DNA from: JAFALK01 sp042701975
GTDB lineage: Bacteria > Pseudomonadota > Gammaproteobacteria > Burkholderiales > Burkholderiaceae_C
Assembly: GCA_042701975.1 (NCBI GenBank)
Contig: CP170561.1
Coordinates: 3,348,001 to 3,412,000, forward strand
Reading direction: 5' to 3'
DNA length: 64,000 nucleotides
Shown here: piece by piece, positions 1 to 8,233 of the stretch
How the letters are laid out: each line of letters starts with the position of its first letter
How positions within the stretch are numbered: position 1 is the first letter of the stretch
The notes under the pieces: generated by a model
Seen by the model: the letters and a program-made list of their open reading frames with translations, nothing else
What the model was told of the DNA's origin: nothing
Databases searched by the model: none
Translations under genes and position numbers: made by a program

Positions 1-1
1 T

Positions 2-475
2 CTCGAGGCGGCACATTCCTGGCAGACAAGCCTCGGCAAGTGGACGCTGGCCGCCAGTGCAACGCGGACCAATCGCTACGACGTTGCGCTCACGCCGGAT
101 GCGCCGCTGGAAGACCGCTTGGGTCGGCGCGCCCTGGACTATTGGTCGCCTCGGTGGAAGGGGCGGATCGGACTCAGTGTCGATCGTGGCGATTGGAACC
201 TCGGTCTGACCAGTCGCTACCTGGGCGCCTACCAAGATCTCGCACCCAGCACTCGTGGTCTGGGCAACTACTGGCGGCACGACCTTGCCGCGTCCTTCGA
301 CCTGAAGCGCCTGGGTCTGAGGCTGCCTGCTGCCAAGCAAGCCAGCTTGTCGGTGGCGATCGCCAACATCACCAATCGCCTGCCGGCGTATGCGTCGGGT
401 TCGCCGTACTACGACGTCACACAAGCCGACTGGCGTGGCCGCTACGCGAACCTGCGACTGTCGGTGAGCTGGTAG
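2..475 (+). CDS. TonB-dependent receptor, C-terminal fragment (gene enters from left edge)
   Basis: The frame is open from base 2 to the stop at 473-475, so the start lies outside the window. The visible 157 residues alternate short amphipathic strands and turns (LGLTSRYLGAYQD, DLAASFDLKRLG, SVAIANITNRLP) and end in YANLRLSVSW. That aromatic last residue is the pattern recognised by the outer-membrane barrel assembly machinery. The motif of a late strand, an N-I-T-N-R turn, a YD-alternation and a final strand is usual for the last strands of TonB-dependent receptors. It lies upstream of, and codirectional with, the isopeptidase, so it probably imports the lasso peptide (or a related ligand) that the isopeptidase then opens. 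The family call rests only on the barrel end; the plug domain and TonB box are not visible. Confidence 0.72.
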   Translation, partial: LEAAHSWQTSLGKWTLAASATRTNRYDVALTPDAPLEDRLGRRALDYWSPRWKGRIGLSVDRGDWNLGLTSRYLGAYQDLAPSTRGLGNYWRHDLAASFDLKRLGLRLPAAKQASLSVAIANITNRLPAYASGSPYYDVTQADWRGRYANLRLSVSW

Positions 476-672
476 CCGCCGTGTAGCCGCGGCACCGCCG
501 CAGGCCGACCAGCCGTTGGGCACGCTGTCAGCGGCGCTTGATCGGTTACGGACCGCAATGCGCCGGCCGGATCCCCCGCACAGCAGACCGCTGCGTGCAC
601 TCGGGCCGTGACTGCCCTACCTTTCCCTCTCAACTTTGCTCTGGCCGCCGGCTGGAGGAATGGATTCGTCTC

Positions 673-3072
673 ATGTTGTCAAAGATGTCTTCCTTGCGCG
701 GCCTTTCCGAGGCCCTGCGATCCACCGCTGTGTGCGGCGTCTGGGCGCTCCTCGCGTTCGCCGCCGTGAGCAGTTCTGCAGCGCGGGCCGGTGTGGGGCC
801 AACGGTCCAGGAGGTGATCGAATTCACGCGCATTGCGCAGCCCGTCAATCACAGCGACGATGAGCTGCAGACGATGATCTCGCCGGATCGCAAGCGCGCC
901 TTCATCGTCACCCGCAAATCCGATGTCGCTGCAGACACGAACACCTTCGAGATCCTGCTGCTCGACGTCGATCCTGCGCATCTGGCCGCTGGCCAGGTCG
1001 CGCCGCCGGTCTCGTTGCTGAAGGTGGTGGCGCTCAGGGATGACTACGACCTGATCCCGTCGCTGCGCGAGGCCCGCTGGCACGACAACCGCACGCTCCT
1101 GTTCCGGGCGCGCATGCAGGACGCGCCGTTTCAGGTCTACGCCTTTGACGTGCCGACGAAGAGGCTGACGCAACTGACGTCCGCACCGGACGGGGTGATG
1201 GCCTTCGATGCATCACGAGACCTCAAACGCGTGGTCTATACCGCGACGGTTCCCAATCCGCCGCTCAAGCCGGGCGCCAAGTCCATCGTCGCCGGCACGA
1301 ACTCGTTCTGGAACATCCACTACGGACATCTCGGCACGGACTTCCAGGTGCGCCGCTACCGCTTCTACCTGGCTGAAGCCGGATCGACGGCGCCGGATCG
1401 GCCTTTGGGCGACGCCTTCCCGGAAAGCAATGTCGGCTCCTGCAATCCCAGCATCTCGCCCGACGGCCGGTGGGCTGTACTGCCGCGGTACGAGCCTGGA
1501 CGGGAGGCCGCCTGGGCCACGCAGTACCCGCTGGTGGCCGAGGCCGTGCTGACCTACTCCTCGCCACAAACTCAGGATCCTCTGAGCTACTACACACGCA
1601 AGACCCACTACGTCCCGCGCCGGATGGTCTTCTACCGCCTGGCGGACGGTCACGAGCAATCGGCCATCGACGCGCCGGACGATTCGATCCAGTCCTTGCA
1701 GTTGCGCAGCGATCGCCTCTGGCAAAACGGCGGTACATCCATCGTCATGGCCGGCGTCTTCCTGCCGGTGCACGCTGCGGATGGCGGACCGGCCCGGGCT
1801 TCCCACCTCATCGAATACTGGCCCGACACCGGCCGCTGGACGGACATCGCGCCACTGGCGCATCGGCTCAAGGAGGCGCACCCGGTCTCTGGCAAGCTGG
1901 GCACCTTCGTGGCGGTCGATGGCGATGTTCGCCGGCGCTTTGAGCGAGATCTGGAGGGCGGCTGGCGAGAGGTGAGGGCGGATGACGCTGCAGAGGGAAC
2001 GGCCGATGCCGGTGCAGATTGGCACTTGCATGTTCAAGAGGCGTTGAATCAGCCGCCGGATGTGGTGGCGCTGGGTCTTCACGGCGAGGCTGTGCGCTTG
2101 ACCGAGCTCAATCCGTCGTACTCGGCTGGGACCTGGGGCACGATGCGCCCCTACGACTGGACCGATGCGAAAGGCCGGCCCTGGAAAGGCGGGCTGATGA
2201 CGCCGGCGGACTTCAATCCGGCGGTTCGGTATCCCCTGGTGATCCAGACCTATGCCTTCTCGCCCAAGCGCTTCTACCGTGATGGCCCCAACGTCTGCGA
2301 CTGCGCGACCAGTGGCTTCGCAGGACGCGCGTTCCTGCGCGAAGGGTTCCTGGTGCTGGTCGTGCCGCGCGGCCCCACGACGGGCAAGGCCGCGCTGGCC
2401 GACATTCACGGCGACATCATGCAATTGGCCGATGGCGTGAAAGCCGCTGTCGATCAGCTGGTGGAGGCCGGCTGGGTCGATCGTGATCGCGTCGGTATTC
2501 TGGGCTGGAGCGCCACGGGCGCTCAGGTGCTCAACCTGGTGACGTTCTCGGATGCGCCTGTCAGAGCGGCGTCGATCCTGGATGGGGACGCCAACACGCT
2601 TTTCTCCATGACCATCACATACGGGCTCGGAGACGCGACGCAGTCAACCAAGGACCGCGCCAACGAAGGGCTGCCATTCGGGGGTTCCTTGGATCGCTGG
2701 GTTCGAAACGATCCCTCATTGCACACCGACTGTATCCGCGCTGCACTGCGCATCGAAAGCTACGGCCCCGCCGTGCGCAACGACTGGGACATCTATGCGC
2801 TGATGCGACGGCAGTACAAGGCGGTCGAGATGGTGGTCATTCCCGGAGGCAACCATTCTCTCTCCAGGCCGAGCGAGCGCATGATCTCCTTGCAGGGCAA
2901 CGTGGACTGGTACAGGTTCTGGCTGAAGGACGAAGAGCGCGGTGAGGTGAGCATCCCGGGAGAGACCGAGGCGAGCCTGAGGGAGCAGTATTCGAGTTGG
3001 GAAGCGATGAGGAGGCTGAAGCGCGAGGATGACACCAAGCCGCGGTGTGTGGCTGCTTCTGCAGCCAAGTAG
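673..3072 (+). CDS. Lasso-peptide isopeptidase, Atxe2-like S9 prolyl-oligopeptidase family
   Basis: This 799-residue serine hydrolase probably cuts the isopeptide bond of a threaded lasso peptide and linearises it. I chose the ATG at 673 because it starts a signal peptide with a basic n-region, a hydrophobic core and a cleavage-like SSAARAG; the frame itself is open from a TTG at 538. A GGAGG at 654-658 lies 14 nt upstream, which is rather far. The N-terminal two thirds look like a beta-propeller (repeated SPDG/RWAV, SPDRKR). The C-terminal alpha/beta hydrolase has the nucleophile in GWSATG (Ser613) and a late His in GGNHS (His728). The family call is supported by context: the TonB receptor lies upstream, and the lasso operon A-B-C-D lies convergently downstream on the other strand. 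A plain dipeptidyl peptidase is the alternative, but the neighbourhood argues for the isopeptidase. Confidence 0.85.
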   Translation: MLSKMSSLRGLSEALRSTAVCGVWALLAFAAVSSSAARAGVGPTVQEVIEFTRIAQPVNHSDDELQTMISPDRKRAFIVTRKSDVAADTNTFEILLLDVDPAHLAAGQVAPPVSLLKVVALRDDYDLIPSLREARWHDNRTLLFRARMQDAPFQVYAFDVPTKRLTQLTSAPDGVMAFDASRDLKRVVYTATVPNPPLKPGAKSIVAGTNSFWNIHYGHLGTDFQVRRYRFYLAEAGSTAPDRPLGDAFPESNVGSCNPSISPDGRWAVLPRYEPGREAAWATQYPLVAEAVLTYSSPQTQDPLSYYTRKTHYVPRRMVFYRLADGHEQSAIDAPDDSIQSLQLRSDRLWQNGGTSIVMAGVFLPVHAADGGPARASHLIEYWPDTGRWTDIAPLAHRLKEAHPVSGKLGTFVAVDGDVRRRFERDLEGGWREVRADDAAEGTADAGADWHLHVQEALNQPPDVVALGLHGEAVRLTELNPSYSAGTWGTMRPYDWTDAKGRPWKGGLMTPADFNPAVRYPLVIQTYAFSPKRFYRDGPNVCDCATSGFAGRAFLREGFLVLVVPRGPTTGKAALADIHGDIMQLADGVKAAVDQLVEAGWVDRDRVGILGWSATGAQVLNLVTFSDAPVRAASILDGDANTLFSMTITYGLGDATQSTKDRANEGLPFGGSLDRWVRNDPSLHTDCIRAALRIESYGPAVRNDWDIYALMRRQYKAVEMVVIPGGNHSLSRPSERMISLQGNVDWYRFWLKDEERGEVSIPGETEASLREQYSSWEAMRRLKREDDTKPRCVAASAAK

Positions 3073-3139
3073 GAGGCCGGAAGGGCAGCGTCTCAAGACC
3101 GGTGACAACGCCTTGATCGACGCAGCGATTCCCCGGTTT

Positions 3140-5008
3140 TCATTTGACCGTCTCGGCGTGCTGTGCCTGCCACAGGGCTGCATAGGCTCCGCCCTTGGCC
3201 AGCAGCGTGACGTGATTGCCCTGCTCAGTGATCCTTCCACCTTCGAGCATGACGATGTCGTCAACATATCGAAGAACGCAGAGCCGATGCGCGATCACAA
3301 GCGTCGTCTTCCCTGCGGAGATCTCACGGAGGTTGTGCAGGATCGCTTGCTCTGTGGGGCTGTCGAGCATCGACGTCGCCTCGTCGAAGATGTAGACGAG
3401 TGGATCCCGCAGGATCGCGCGTGCGATGGCGATGCGTTGTCGCTCGCCGCCGGATAGCTTCATGCCCCGTTCGCCAATGACGGTTTCGTAACCGCGCGGC
3501 AGGGCCTCTATGAGCTCATGTAGCCGAGCAAGCCTGGCCGCGCGTTCAATCTCAGACGGTGTAGCCCCAGGGCGTCCGATTGCAATGTTGTCGGCCACCG
3601 TACGGTTGAACAGTACGGTTTCTTGTGGCACCACGGAAACCCTGGAACGCAGCACGCCAACGTCCAGAGACTCGATCGGTCGACCGTCCCAAAGGATGCT
3701 CCCGCGGTCAGGCGTCCACAAGCGCAACAGCAGCCGCGCCAGTGTCGACTTTCCGCATCCGCTTGTCCCCACGATGGCGACGGATCGACCGGCCGCAATG
3801 TCGAGCTTCAGGTTTGTGAAGAGGGCCGGACTGCTTCCGAAGCTGAGTTGGACGCCTTTGAACTGGATTCGAGGCGGTCTGGAACCTTCGCGCGGCAGGG
3901 TGCTTGACACGGCATTGACCGGCGCAGGTTCACTCGGCGGAACACGTGCCGGAACCTGGCCCGGCGCAGATGGCAATGTTGTCGCATCTGGGGATGCTTC
4001 AGCAGGCATCGACAAGATTTTGAGCATCGGACCGACGAAGGTCAGCCCCTGAGTGACATCGCGAACTGCTGCGACCAGCGTGTCGAGCGGCCGCAACACT
4101 TGCACCATGTACAGGGTTGCCAGCACGAAGCCGCCCAGCGTCAGCGTTCCCTCTTGCAAGGCCTGCATGGCGCAAGCGAGCGAGGCTCCCATCGAAGTCA
4201 CGAAGACGGCCAAGATTCCGAGTCCGGACCGCAGTCGCTGTCCATGGAGTTGGGACCAGCGCAACTCCAGCACCGACGTGGCGCGGGCGAAGTCATCCAC
4301 GAGTCGGGCTTCCACGCCGAAGCATTTGATGGGTTCAACGTTCGTCAAGGCCTCCGAGACGAGGCTGCTGGCATCGGCGCCAGCCGAGGAGACATTCGCG
4401 GCGGCGCTGCCGAGCGCGCGAGAGCGGCTCAGCCCGGCAGCCCCGTACAGGATGGCCGCTCCCGCGAAGACCATCGTCAGCAAGGGCTGGCCGAGCGACA
4501 ACAGCACGAGCGTCACCGTGACGGCCTCGACCAGAACCGGGACGATGCTGTTGACCAGGCTGTACATGATGATCTGGTAGCCGGCGATGCCTTGCTGCAG
4601 CGCGTGCGTGATGGCACCGGCCCGTTCGTTCAGATGAAAGCTCAGCGGCAGATGGAGCGTGTGATTGAAGAAGCGGCAGCGCATGCGTCCGTACAGGCGT
4701 TGCTCGGTAGCGCTCGCGAACAGGGGGCGCACCTCAACGAGACCGCGGCAGACGACCAGGCAGAGCAGGTAGGCGAGCGCGAACCCCAGCATCGAACTTG
4801 AGCCGGGTGTGCCTGAAGGGGCGCCGAGCGCGTCGACAAGGCCCTTGAGCGCGAGTGGCGCGAGACCGGCAAGAAGCCCTCCAGCGACCGCGATCGCATT
4901 CGTAGCGACCCAGCGCAAGGCGGTGGGGCGATCCAGGCAGGCCTGAAGCAGTCGTGCGGCGCGACGCAGGACCCGCAGTTGCTTCGCTGAGGAAGGCGCG
5001 AGCATCAT
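3140..5008 (-). CDS. Lasso-peptide ABC exporter (D protein), fused TM and ATPase half-transporter
   Basis: This 622-residue half-size ABC transporter probably pumps the mature lasso peptide across the inner membrane and gives self-immunity. The N-terminal half holds about six hydrophobic segments (for example NAIAVAGGLLAGLAPLAL and AVFVTSMGASLACAMQA). A proline-rich linker follows, then the nucleotide-binding domain with Walker A GTSGCGKST, signature LSGGERQRIAIARA, Walker B VYIFDEATS and H-loop IAHRL. The ATG at 5008 is preceded by GAGAGG and lies 10 nt after the stop of the cyclase gene. The open frame extends to 5086, but that extension overlaps the cyclase and looks non-coding. It is the last gene of the operon and meets the isopeptidase tail to tail. 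No peptidase C39 domain is present, as expected because B removes the leader. Confidence 0.88.
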   Translation of the reverse strand: MMLAPSSAKQLRVLRRAARLLQACLDRPTALRWVATNAIAVAGGLLAGLAPLALKGLVDALGAPSGTPGSSSMLGFALAYLLCLVVCRGLVEVRPLFASATEQRLYGRMRCRFFNHTLHLPLSFHLNERAGAITHALQQGIAGYQIIMYSLVNSIVPVLVEAVTVTLVLLSLGQPLLTMVFAGAAILYGAAGLSRSRALGSAAANVSSAGADASSLVSEALTNVEPIKCFGVEARLVDDFARATSVLELRWSQLHGQRLRSGLGILAVFVTSMGASLACAMQALQEGTLTLGGFVLATLYMVQVLRPLDTLVAAVRDVTQGLTFVGPMLKILSMPAEASPDATTLPSAPGQVPARVPPSEPAPVNAVSSTLPREGSRPPRIQFKGVQLSFGSSPALFTNLKLDIAAGRSVAIVGTSGCGKSTLARLLLRLWTPDRGSILWDGRPIESLDVGVLRSRVSVVPQETVLFNRTVADNIAIGRPGATPSEIERAARLARLHELIEALPRGYETVIGERGMKLSGGERQRIAIARAILRDPLVYIFDEATSMLDSPTEQAILHNLREISAGKTTLVIAHRLCVLRYVDDIVMLEGGRITEQGNHVTLLAKGGAYAALWQAQHAETVK

Positions 5009-5018
5009 CTTGCGCCTC

Positions 5019-6341
5019 TCATCCTCTGGGCCAGCGCGAGAGCCATGCTTCGATGGCCACCAGGGCATGAATCTGACCGACGGCACTGCTCAGCGAGCTC
5101 GGGCGACCGGACAGCAGCTCTTCGAGTTTGGCTCGATCGATCAGGCCCAACGCGGCAAGCTGACCGTCCAGCAGCAATTCCCGAACGAATGCGAGGTTGG
5201 CTTGCAGCACAGATTTGAGGTGTTCCTCCATGCCGCCCTTTGATCGGCGGTGGATGACCTGCGCAGGCAGGCGTTCAGCAAACGCGCGGCGGGCCAGGGC
5301 CCTTCCGCGGCCGCCCAGGATCAGCAGGTAGGTCGGCAGTTGGAGACACAACTCCACCAGCGGCTGCGACAGCAGTGGATTGACGATCTCGGGCGCAGCC
5401 TCCTGTTCGAACGGGTCGTAGTACCCGATGGGATAGAGCAGTGCGATGGTTTGCATGTACTTGCCCAGCGGCAAGCCTTCGGCCTCTTGCACCACCGGGT
5501 GAACGAACCGGTGCGCTGCCGCCGGGGAGGCTCGGAAGTCTGCAGCGAGCAGCGCTCTTTGGCCCATCGATGGCGCCTCAGCGGCGTTGGGACCGGTCCG
5601 TCGCCGCAAGGCCAGTGCCATCGTTCGCCATATCGACGTCCTTCCAAGCCGCGCAGCATCCATGGCCGCGGCGAAGAATCCAGTGTTCAACCCCTCGTTG
5701 TGCAGGGCGTCAGCCGCCGGCCACCAGCGAGGGAACTCGTAGAACAGCGAGTCACCGCCGGCGCCCGTGAACATGGCCGGCGCGCCATAGCTGGCCGCAA
5801 GCCGGGCGTCTGTCCCCGCATTCATCCACCCGACGTAGGGGATCGGGTCGGGCATGCGCGCGATCCGCAGGATGCTCGCGATGGAGAAGGTCGGGTCACG
5901 CTCTTGTTCGAGCAGATCTCGCCCGACGCGCAGGGCCGCGAGACGGGCATAGGCGCGCTCGTCGCTGTCCGCACCTGCTGAGTAGTAGTTGATGCCGATC
6001 ACGTCGGCAGTGGTATGGGCCGGACCAAGACAGCTGAGCAGGATCGATGAGTCGATGCCGCCGGACACGCGCATCATCAAGGTGTCGTAGCAACTGGCCC
6101 ATGCGCTCGCGCAAGCCTGCACCCGGTCGCGCAGCAACTGGGCGGCCTCAGCGGGTTCGAGCTTCAGCGGCGAACGGGCGAATTCAGCACCGTTCCAGAG
6201 TGATGTCCTGGCCCAGCTATGCAGGTCGAGACGTTCTCCGGGCATCAGGTTCGAGATGCCCTCTAGAGAAGTCTCCATGCCCGTCAAGGCGCCATGCAAA
6301 AGCTGCTGGGCCAGGGCATCCTGACTGACGGTCGGGTCCAT
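5019..6341 (-). CDS. Lasso cyclase C, synthetase (C-terminal) part; separated from its N-terminal part by a frameshift
   Basis: This 440-residue frame carries the asparagine-synthetase-like domain that adenylates the Glu9 side chain of the core and closes the macrolactam ring. The ATP pyrophosphatase PP-loop is SGGIDSS at residues 93-99, followed by the family pattern YSAGADSDERAYA and GAGGDSLFYEFPRWW. The frame cannot extend upstream because a TGA sits two codons before its ATG. The missing glutaminase-like half is directly upstream in another frame (6284-6826). Restoring one G in the TGGA at about 6338 would join them as GWDPTVSQDAL and give one protein of about 600 residues, the usual length of this family. 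It may be a sequencing error, a true pseudogene or a two-polypeptide enzyme; the sequence alone does not decide. Confidence 0.85.
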   Translation of the reverse strand: MDPTVSQDALAQQLLHGALTGMETSLEGISNLMPGERLDLHSWARTSLWNGAEFARSPLKLEPAEAAQLLRDRVQACASAWASCYDTLMMRVSGGIDSSILLSCLGPAHTTADVIGINYYSAGADSDERAYARLAALRVGRDLLEQERDPTFSIASILRIARMPDPIPYVGWMNAGTDARLAASYGAPAMFTGAGGDSLFYEFPRWWPAADALHNEGLNTGFFAAAMDAARLGRTSIWRTMALALRRRTGPNAAEAPSMGQRALLAADFRASPAAAHRFVHPVVQEAEGLPLGKYMQTIALLYPIGYYDPFEQEAAPEIVNPLLSQPLVELCLQLPTYLLILGGRGRALARRAFAERLPAQVIHRRSKGGMEEHLKSVLQANLAFVRELLLDGQLAALGLIDRAKLEELLSGRPSSLSSAVGQIHALVAIEAWLSRWPRG

Positions 6342-6826
6342 CCATCAGGTTCGAGCAGCATCAGGAGGTCCTCGAGCCACGAGAAAACGATGCAGACCCC
6401 CTCGAAGCGGATCAGATGGCAGGGCAGGGTGCCGCTGGGATCACGGATGACGCAGGTAGTCCCTTCGCCGCTCTGCAGGAAGGCGACGTACCGCCCCCAG
6501 AAGGCATGGATGAGGAACTGCCCACCGCCCTCCAAGACGCGCGCTGCTTCCTGAGGCAGGAGCGAGCTGCTCCGGCCAGTGGGCAGCTCCCGGTCGCCAA
6601 GATCTTGGCGGCGGAACAGCTGGCCGAGGACGACGCCTTGCCCGCCAGGCAGGACGTGTGCCTGATTGGCTGCGGGCGTCTCGCCATGCGCGTAGACGTG
6701 CAGGCCGCGGCGCTGCAGCGTGACGGTCCAGCCGGGCTGCTGGCGCCAGCGATCACCGAGTTGAGCGGCAAGGGCCACGGCGTCGAGCTGCGAAGCGTCG
6801 CAAGCAAGGGCAATGTACCGGAACAT
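6284..6826 (-). CDS. Lasso cyclase C, N-terminal glutaminase-like part (frameshifted)
   Basis: This 180-residue frame begins MFRYIALACDASQ, a start I prefer over the longer open frame from 6910 because the extra residues overlap the tail of B and look non-coding. It matches the N-terminal class-II amidotransferase-like domain of lasso cyclases, including GGGQFLIHAFWGRYVAFL and the pattern VIRDPSGTLPCH typical of asparagine-synthetase N-domains. No N-terminal catalytic Cys follows the Met, which is normal for lasso cyclases that do not use glutamine. After LEDLLMLLEPDGW the frame runs into about twenty residues without family character and stops, where the true continuation is in the overlapping frame of the synthetase part. 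It lies 43 nt downstream of B in the operon. Confidence 0.8.
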   Translation of the reverse strand: MFRYIALACDASQLDAVALAAQLGDRWRQQPGWTVTLQRRGLHVYAHGETPAANQAHVLPGGQGVVLGQLFRRQDLGDRELPTGRSSSLLPQEAARVLEGGGQFLIHAFWGRYVAFLQSGEGTTCVIRDPSGTLPCHLIRFEGVCIVFSWLEDLLMLLEPDGWTRPSVRMPWPSSFCMAP

Positions 6827-6869
6827 GGGGCGGCCGTTGAGCTGAATCCGCTGGCGCAGTTGCCGACTG

Positions 6870-7640
6870 CTACGCGACCAGAATGGGATGAAACTGGCGC
6901 ACGCGCGCATGCTGATCGTTCAGCACCATGCAGCCCTGCTGCACCCAGGAATGCGCGCCAAATGGTTTCGTCTTCACCCCAATGACCCAATGGGGGAATA
7001 GCCCCTCGCCGGCGAGAAACTCCAGGCAGGCCAAGGAGTCGAAAAGGCACTTCCGGTGCGAGGTGAACAGGAACGGGCGCATCCGCTCATAGGCGACCGC
7101 GCTGTCGCGCATCGAAGCGAGCAGGATGTCGGGCGAGGTAGCCTGGTCGGATTGGTGCCTGTGTCGGCGAGCGGCCACCGCTCTGGCGATGAACTCGAAA
7201 GACTGGAAGCGAAGCCGGAGCGCAGACAGCGCGGCACCCTTGAGCAAGCGCGTCACGCGCGCCGCGCCGATCTGAACCGGCATCGACAGGTCCTCGAAGT
7301 CCAGCGACGCATCGGCGGTTGCAAGCTGCGTCGCGAGAGGCGTCGAGAGAGGCGTCGCGAGAGGCGATTGAACTCTATCGCCGCTGAGCAAGCCTTGGGA
7401 GGTGAACTGCTGGATGAGCGCGTCGGTGTCGATCGTCGCTTGCGGCGCTGGTGCAGCGCTCGAATCCTCCAACGTCGACGGCCAGCCCTGAACGCAGCGT
7501 GACAAGGCCGCGGATGCACCCGGCCCGACACCGATGTATCGGCTGGAGCGCATGTCCAAGAGGATGACCTGGCCCTCGCAGCCGCGCGCACGAACGTGTG
7601 GCGCGAGACTGAAAGGCATTGTGTGCGTGGCTGCGTGCAT
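6870..7640 (-). CDS. Lasso-peptide B protein: fused leader-binding (B1) and transglutaminase-like protease (B2)
   Basis: This 256-residue protein should bind the leader and cleave it after Leu24 of the precursor. Residues 10-90 resemble a PqqD-like RiPP recognition element (VILLDMRSSRYIGVGPGASAAL). Residues 120-256 are the protease, with Cys198 in HRKCLFDSLACLEFL, His230 in GAHSWVQ and Asp242 in VLND as a papain/transglutaminase-type triad. Such B1-B2 fusions are usual in Proteobacteria. The two domains are joined by a low-complexity linker with three PL[AS]T repeats at residues 93-104. The ATG at 7640 has GGGAGG about 4 nt upstream. It lies second in the operon, after the precursor and a strong stem-loop. 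The C-terminus is short after the Asp but appears complete. Confidence 0.88.
   Translation of the reverse strand: MHAATHTMPFSLAPHVRARGCEGQVILLDMRSSRYIGVGPGASAALSRCVQGWPSTLEDSSAAPAPQATIDTDALIQQFTSQGLLSGDRVQSPLATPLSTPLATQLATADASLDFEDLSMPVQIGAARVTRLLKGAALSALRLRFQSFEFIARAVAARRHRHQSDQATSPDILLASMRDSAVAYERMRPFLFTSHRKCLFDSLACLEFLAGEGLFPHWVIGVKTKPFGAHSWVQQGCMVLNDQHARVRQFHPILVA
7328..7363. repeat. Three tandem 12-bp units in the B linker
   Basis: Three units of GCGTCGCGAGAG (the middle one GCGTCGAGAGAG) lie head to tail at 7328-7339, 7340-7351 and 7352-7363. On the coding strand they give three copies of P-L-[AS]-T in the linker between the two domains of the lasso B protein. Unit length is a multiple of three, so copy-number change would keep the frame. 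Confidence 0.85.
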
Positions 7641-7741
7641 GGATCCTCCCGCGCGTGGCCTGAGAAACGTCCCGATGTCTTGCCCGAGCCTCCGACGATC
7701 GATCGACTGACGGGAGGCGCATGAGAAGCGATGCTCCGAAT

Positions 7742-7771
7742 GGCGCGCGCAACGCCGACGTCGCGCGCGCC
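7742..7771 (-). terminator. Stem-loop between lasso precursor and B gene
   Basis: A perfect 9-bp inverted repeat GGCGCGCGC / GCGCGCGCC with a 12-nt loop begins 13 nt after the precursor stop codon. There is no run of T after it, so it is more likely an RNA-stabilising or attenuating hairpin than a full terminator. In lasso operons such a hairpin is thought to keep precursor mRNA in excess over the enzyme genes; that role here is inference. Confidence 0.55.
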
Positions 7772-7784
7772 CGAAGTCACGCTG

Positions 7785-7922
7785 TCATTCGTCCGGGTAT
7801 TGCCACGGCACCAGCGGGTGCTCTTCGTTCTTCTTTTCACCGGGGATGCCCAGGGTCTTCTCCTTGGCATCGCCGAGCTGCACGATGTTCAGCTCCAGGT
7901 CCGTGCGGGTGGTCTCGTTCAT
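7785..7922 (-). CDS. Lasso-peptide precursor A (24-residue leader, 21-residue core)
   Basis: This 45-residue peptide starts at an ATG with AAGGAG six to seven nt upstream; an in-frame TTG at 7979 lacks such a site. The leader ends in LGDAKEKTL, with the Thr at position -2 that lasso maturation enzymes require and an L-G-x-A-x-x-x-T spacing typical of proteobacterial leaders. The core (7788-7850) begins with Gly and has ring residues GIPGEKKNE. Of positions 7-9 only residue 9 is acidic, so the ring should be Gly1-Glu9. The 12-residue tail reads EHPLVPWQYPDE, with Trp, Gln and Tyr as possible steric plugs below the ring. By hand the cyclised core has a monoisotopic mass of about 2443.18 Da. It heads the operon A-B-C-D. 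I do not recognise the core as a named lasso peptide. Confidence 0.88.
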   Translation of the reverse strand: MNETTRTDLELNIVQLGDAKEKTLGIPGEKKNEEHPLVPWQYPDE

Positions 7923-8233
7923 CACGATCTCCTTCAGGTTGACGTCGAAATGCCCTCGGCGGAATTGCCTTCGGGCCAACGCAAGGTATCGGCCTCAGGA
8001 CGCAGCGTCGATGGTTTGACGGGCTGATGTGAACGCGTTCGGCCTCGATGGTGCGGCTGGAAGCGAGTTGCACGAGCCGCTCAGGGAGGCGTCGGCAGCA
8101 AACGAGGACATGTGCCTTCGTTCGGTCTTGCTCCTGCATTCACGCCAACGAGTGGGTGTTCGCATATCGAACGAAGGCGAAAGAGTTGTGGTCTCGGCGT
8201 TGAGGTTTTGGAGGGCTGACGCGTCTTTGTCCA
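7923..8233. promoter_or_regulatory. Divergent intergenic region between lasso operon and RAYT-like gene
   Basis: About 310 bases without a convincing gene; short open frames here lack start signals and family character. It must hold the promoter of the lasso operon on the minus strand and that of the gene at 8234 on the plus strand. The only clear element is the precursor ribosome-binding site, read as AAGGAG on the minus strand at about 7929-7934. I could not pick a confident -35/-10 pair. Confidence 0.45.

Noticed and set aside
6284..6341. Programmed -1 frameshift in the cyclase
   Set aside because: No X-XXY-YYZ slippery site or downstream hairpin is visible; a lost G in a short G run explains it more simply.
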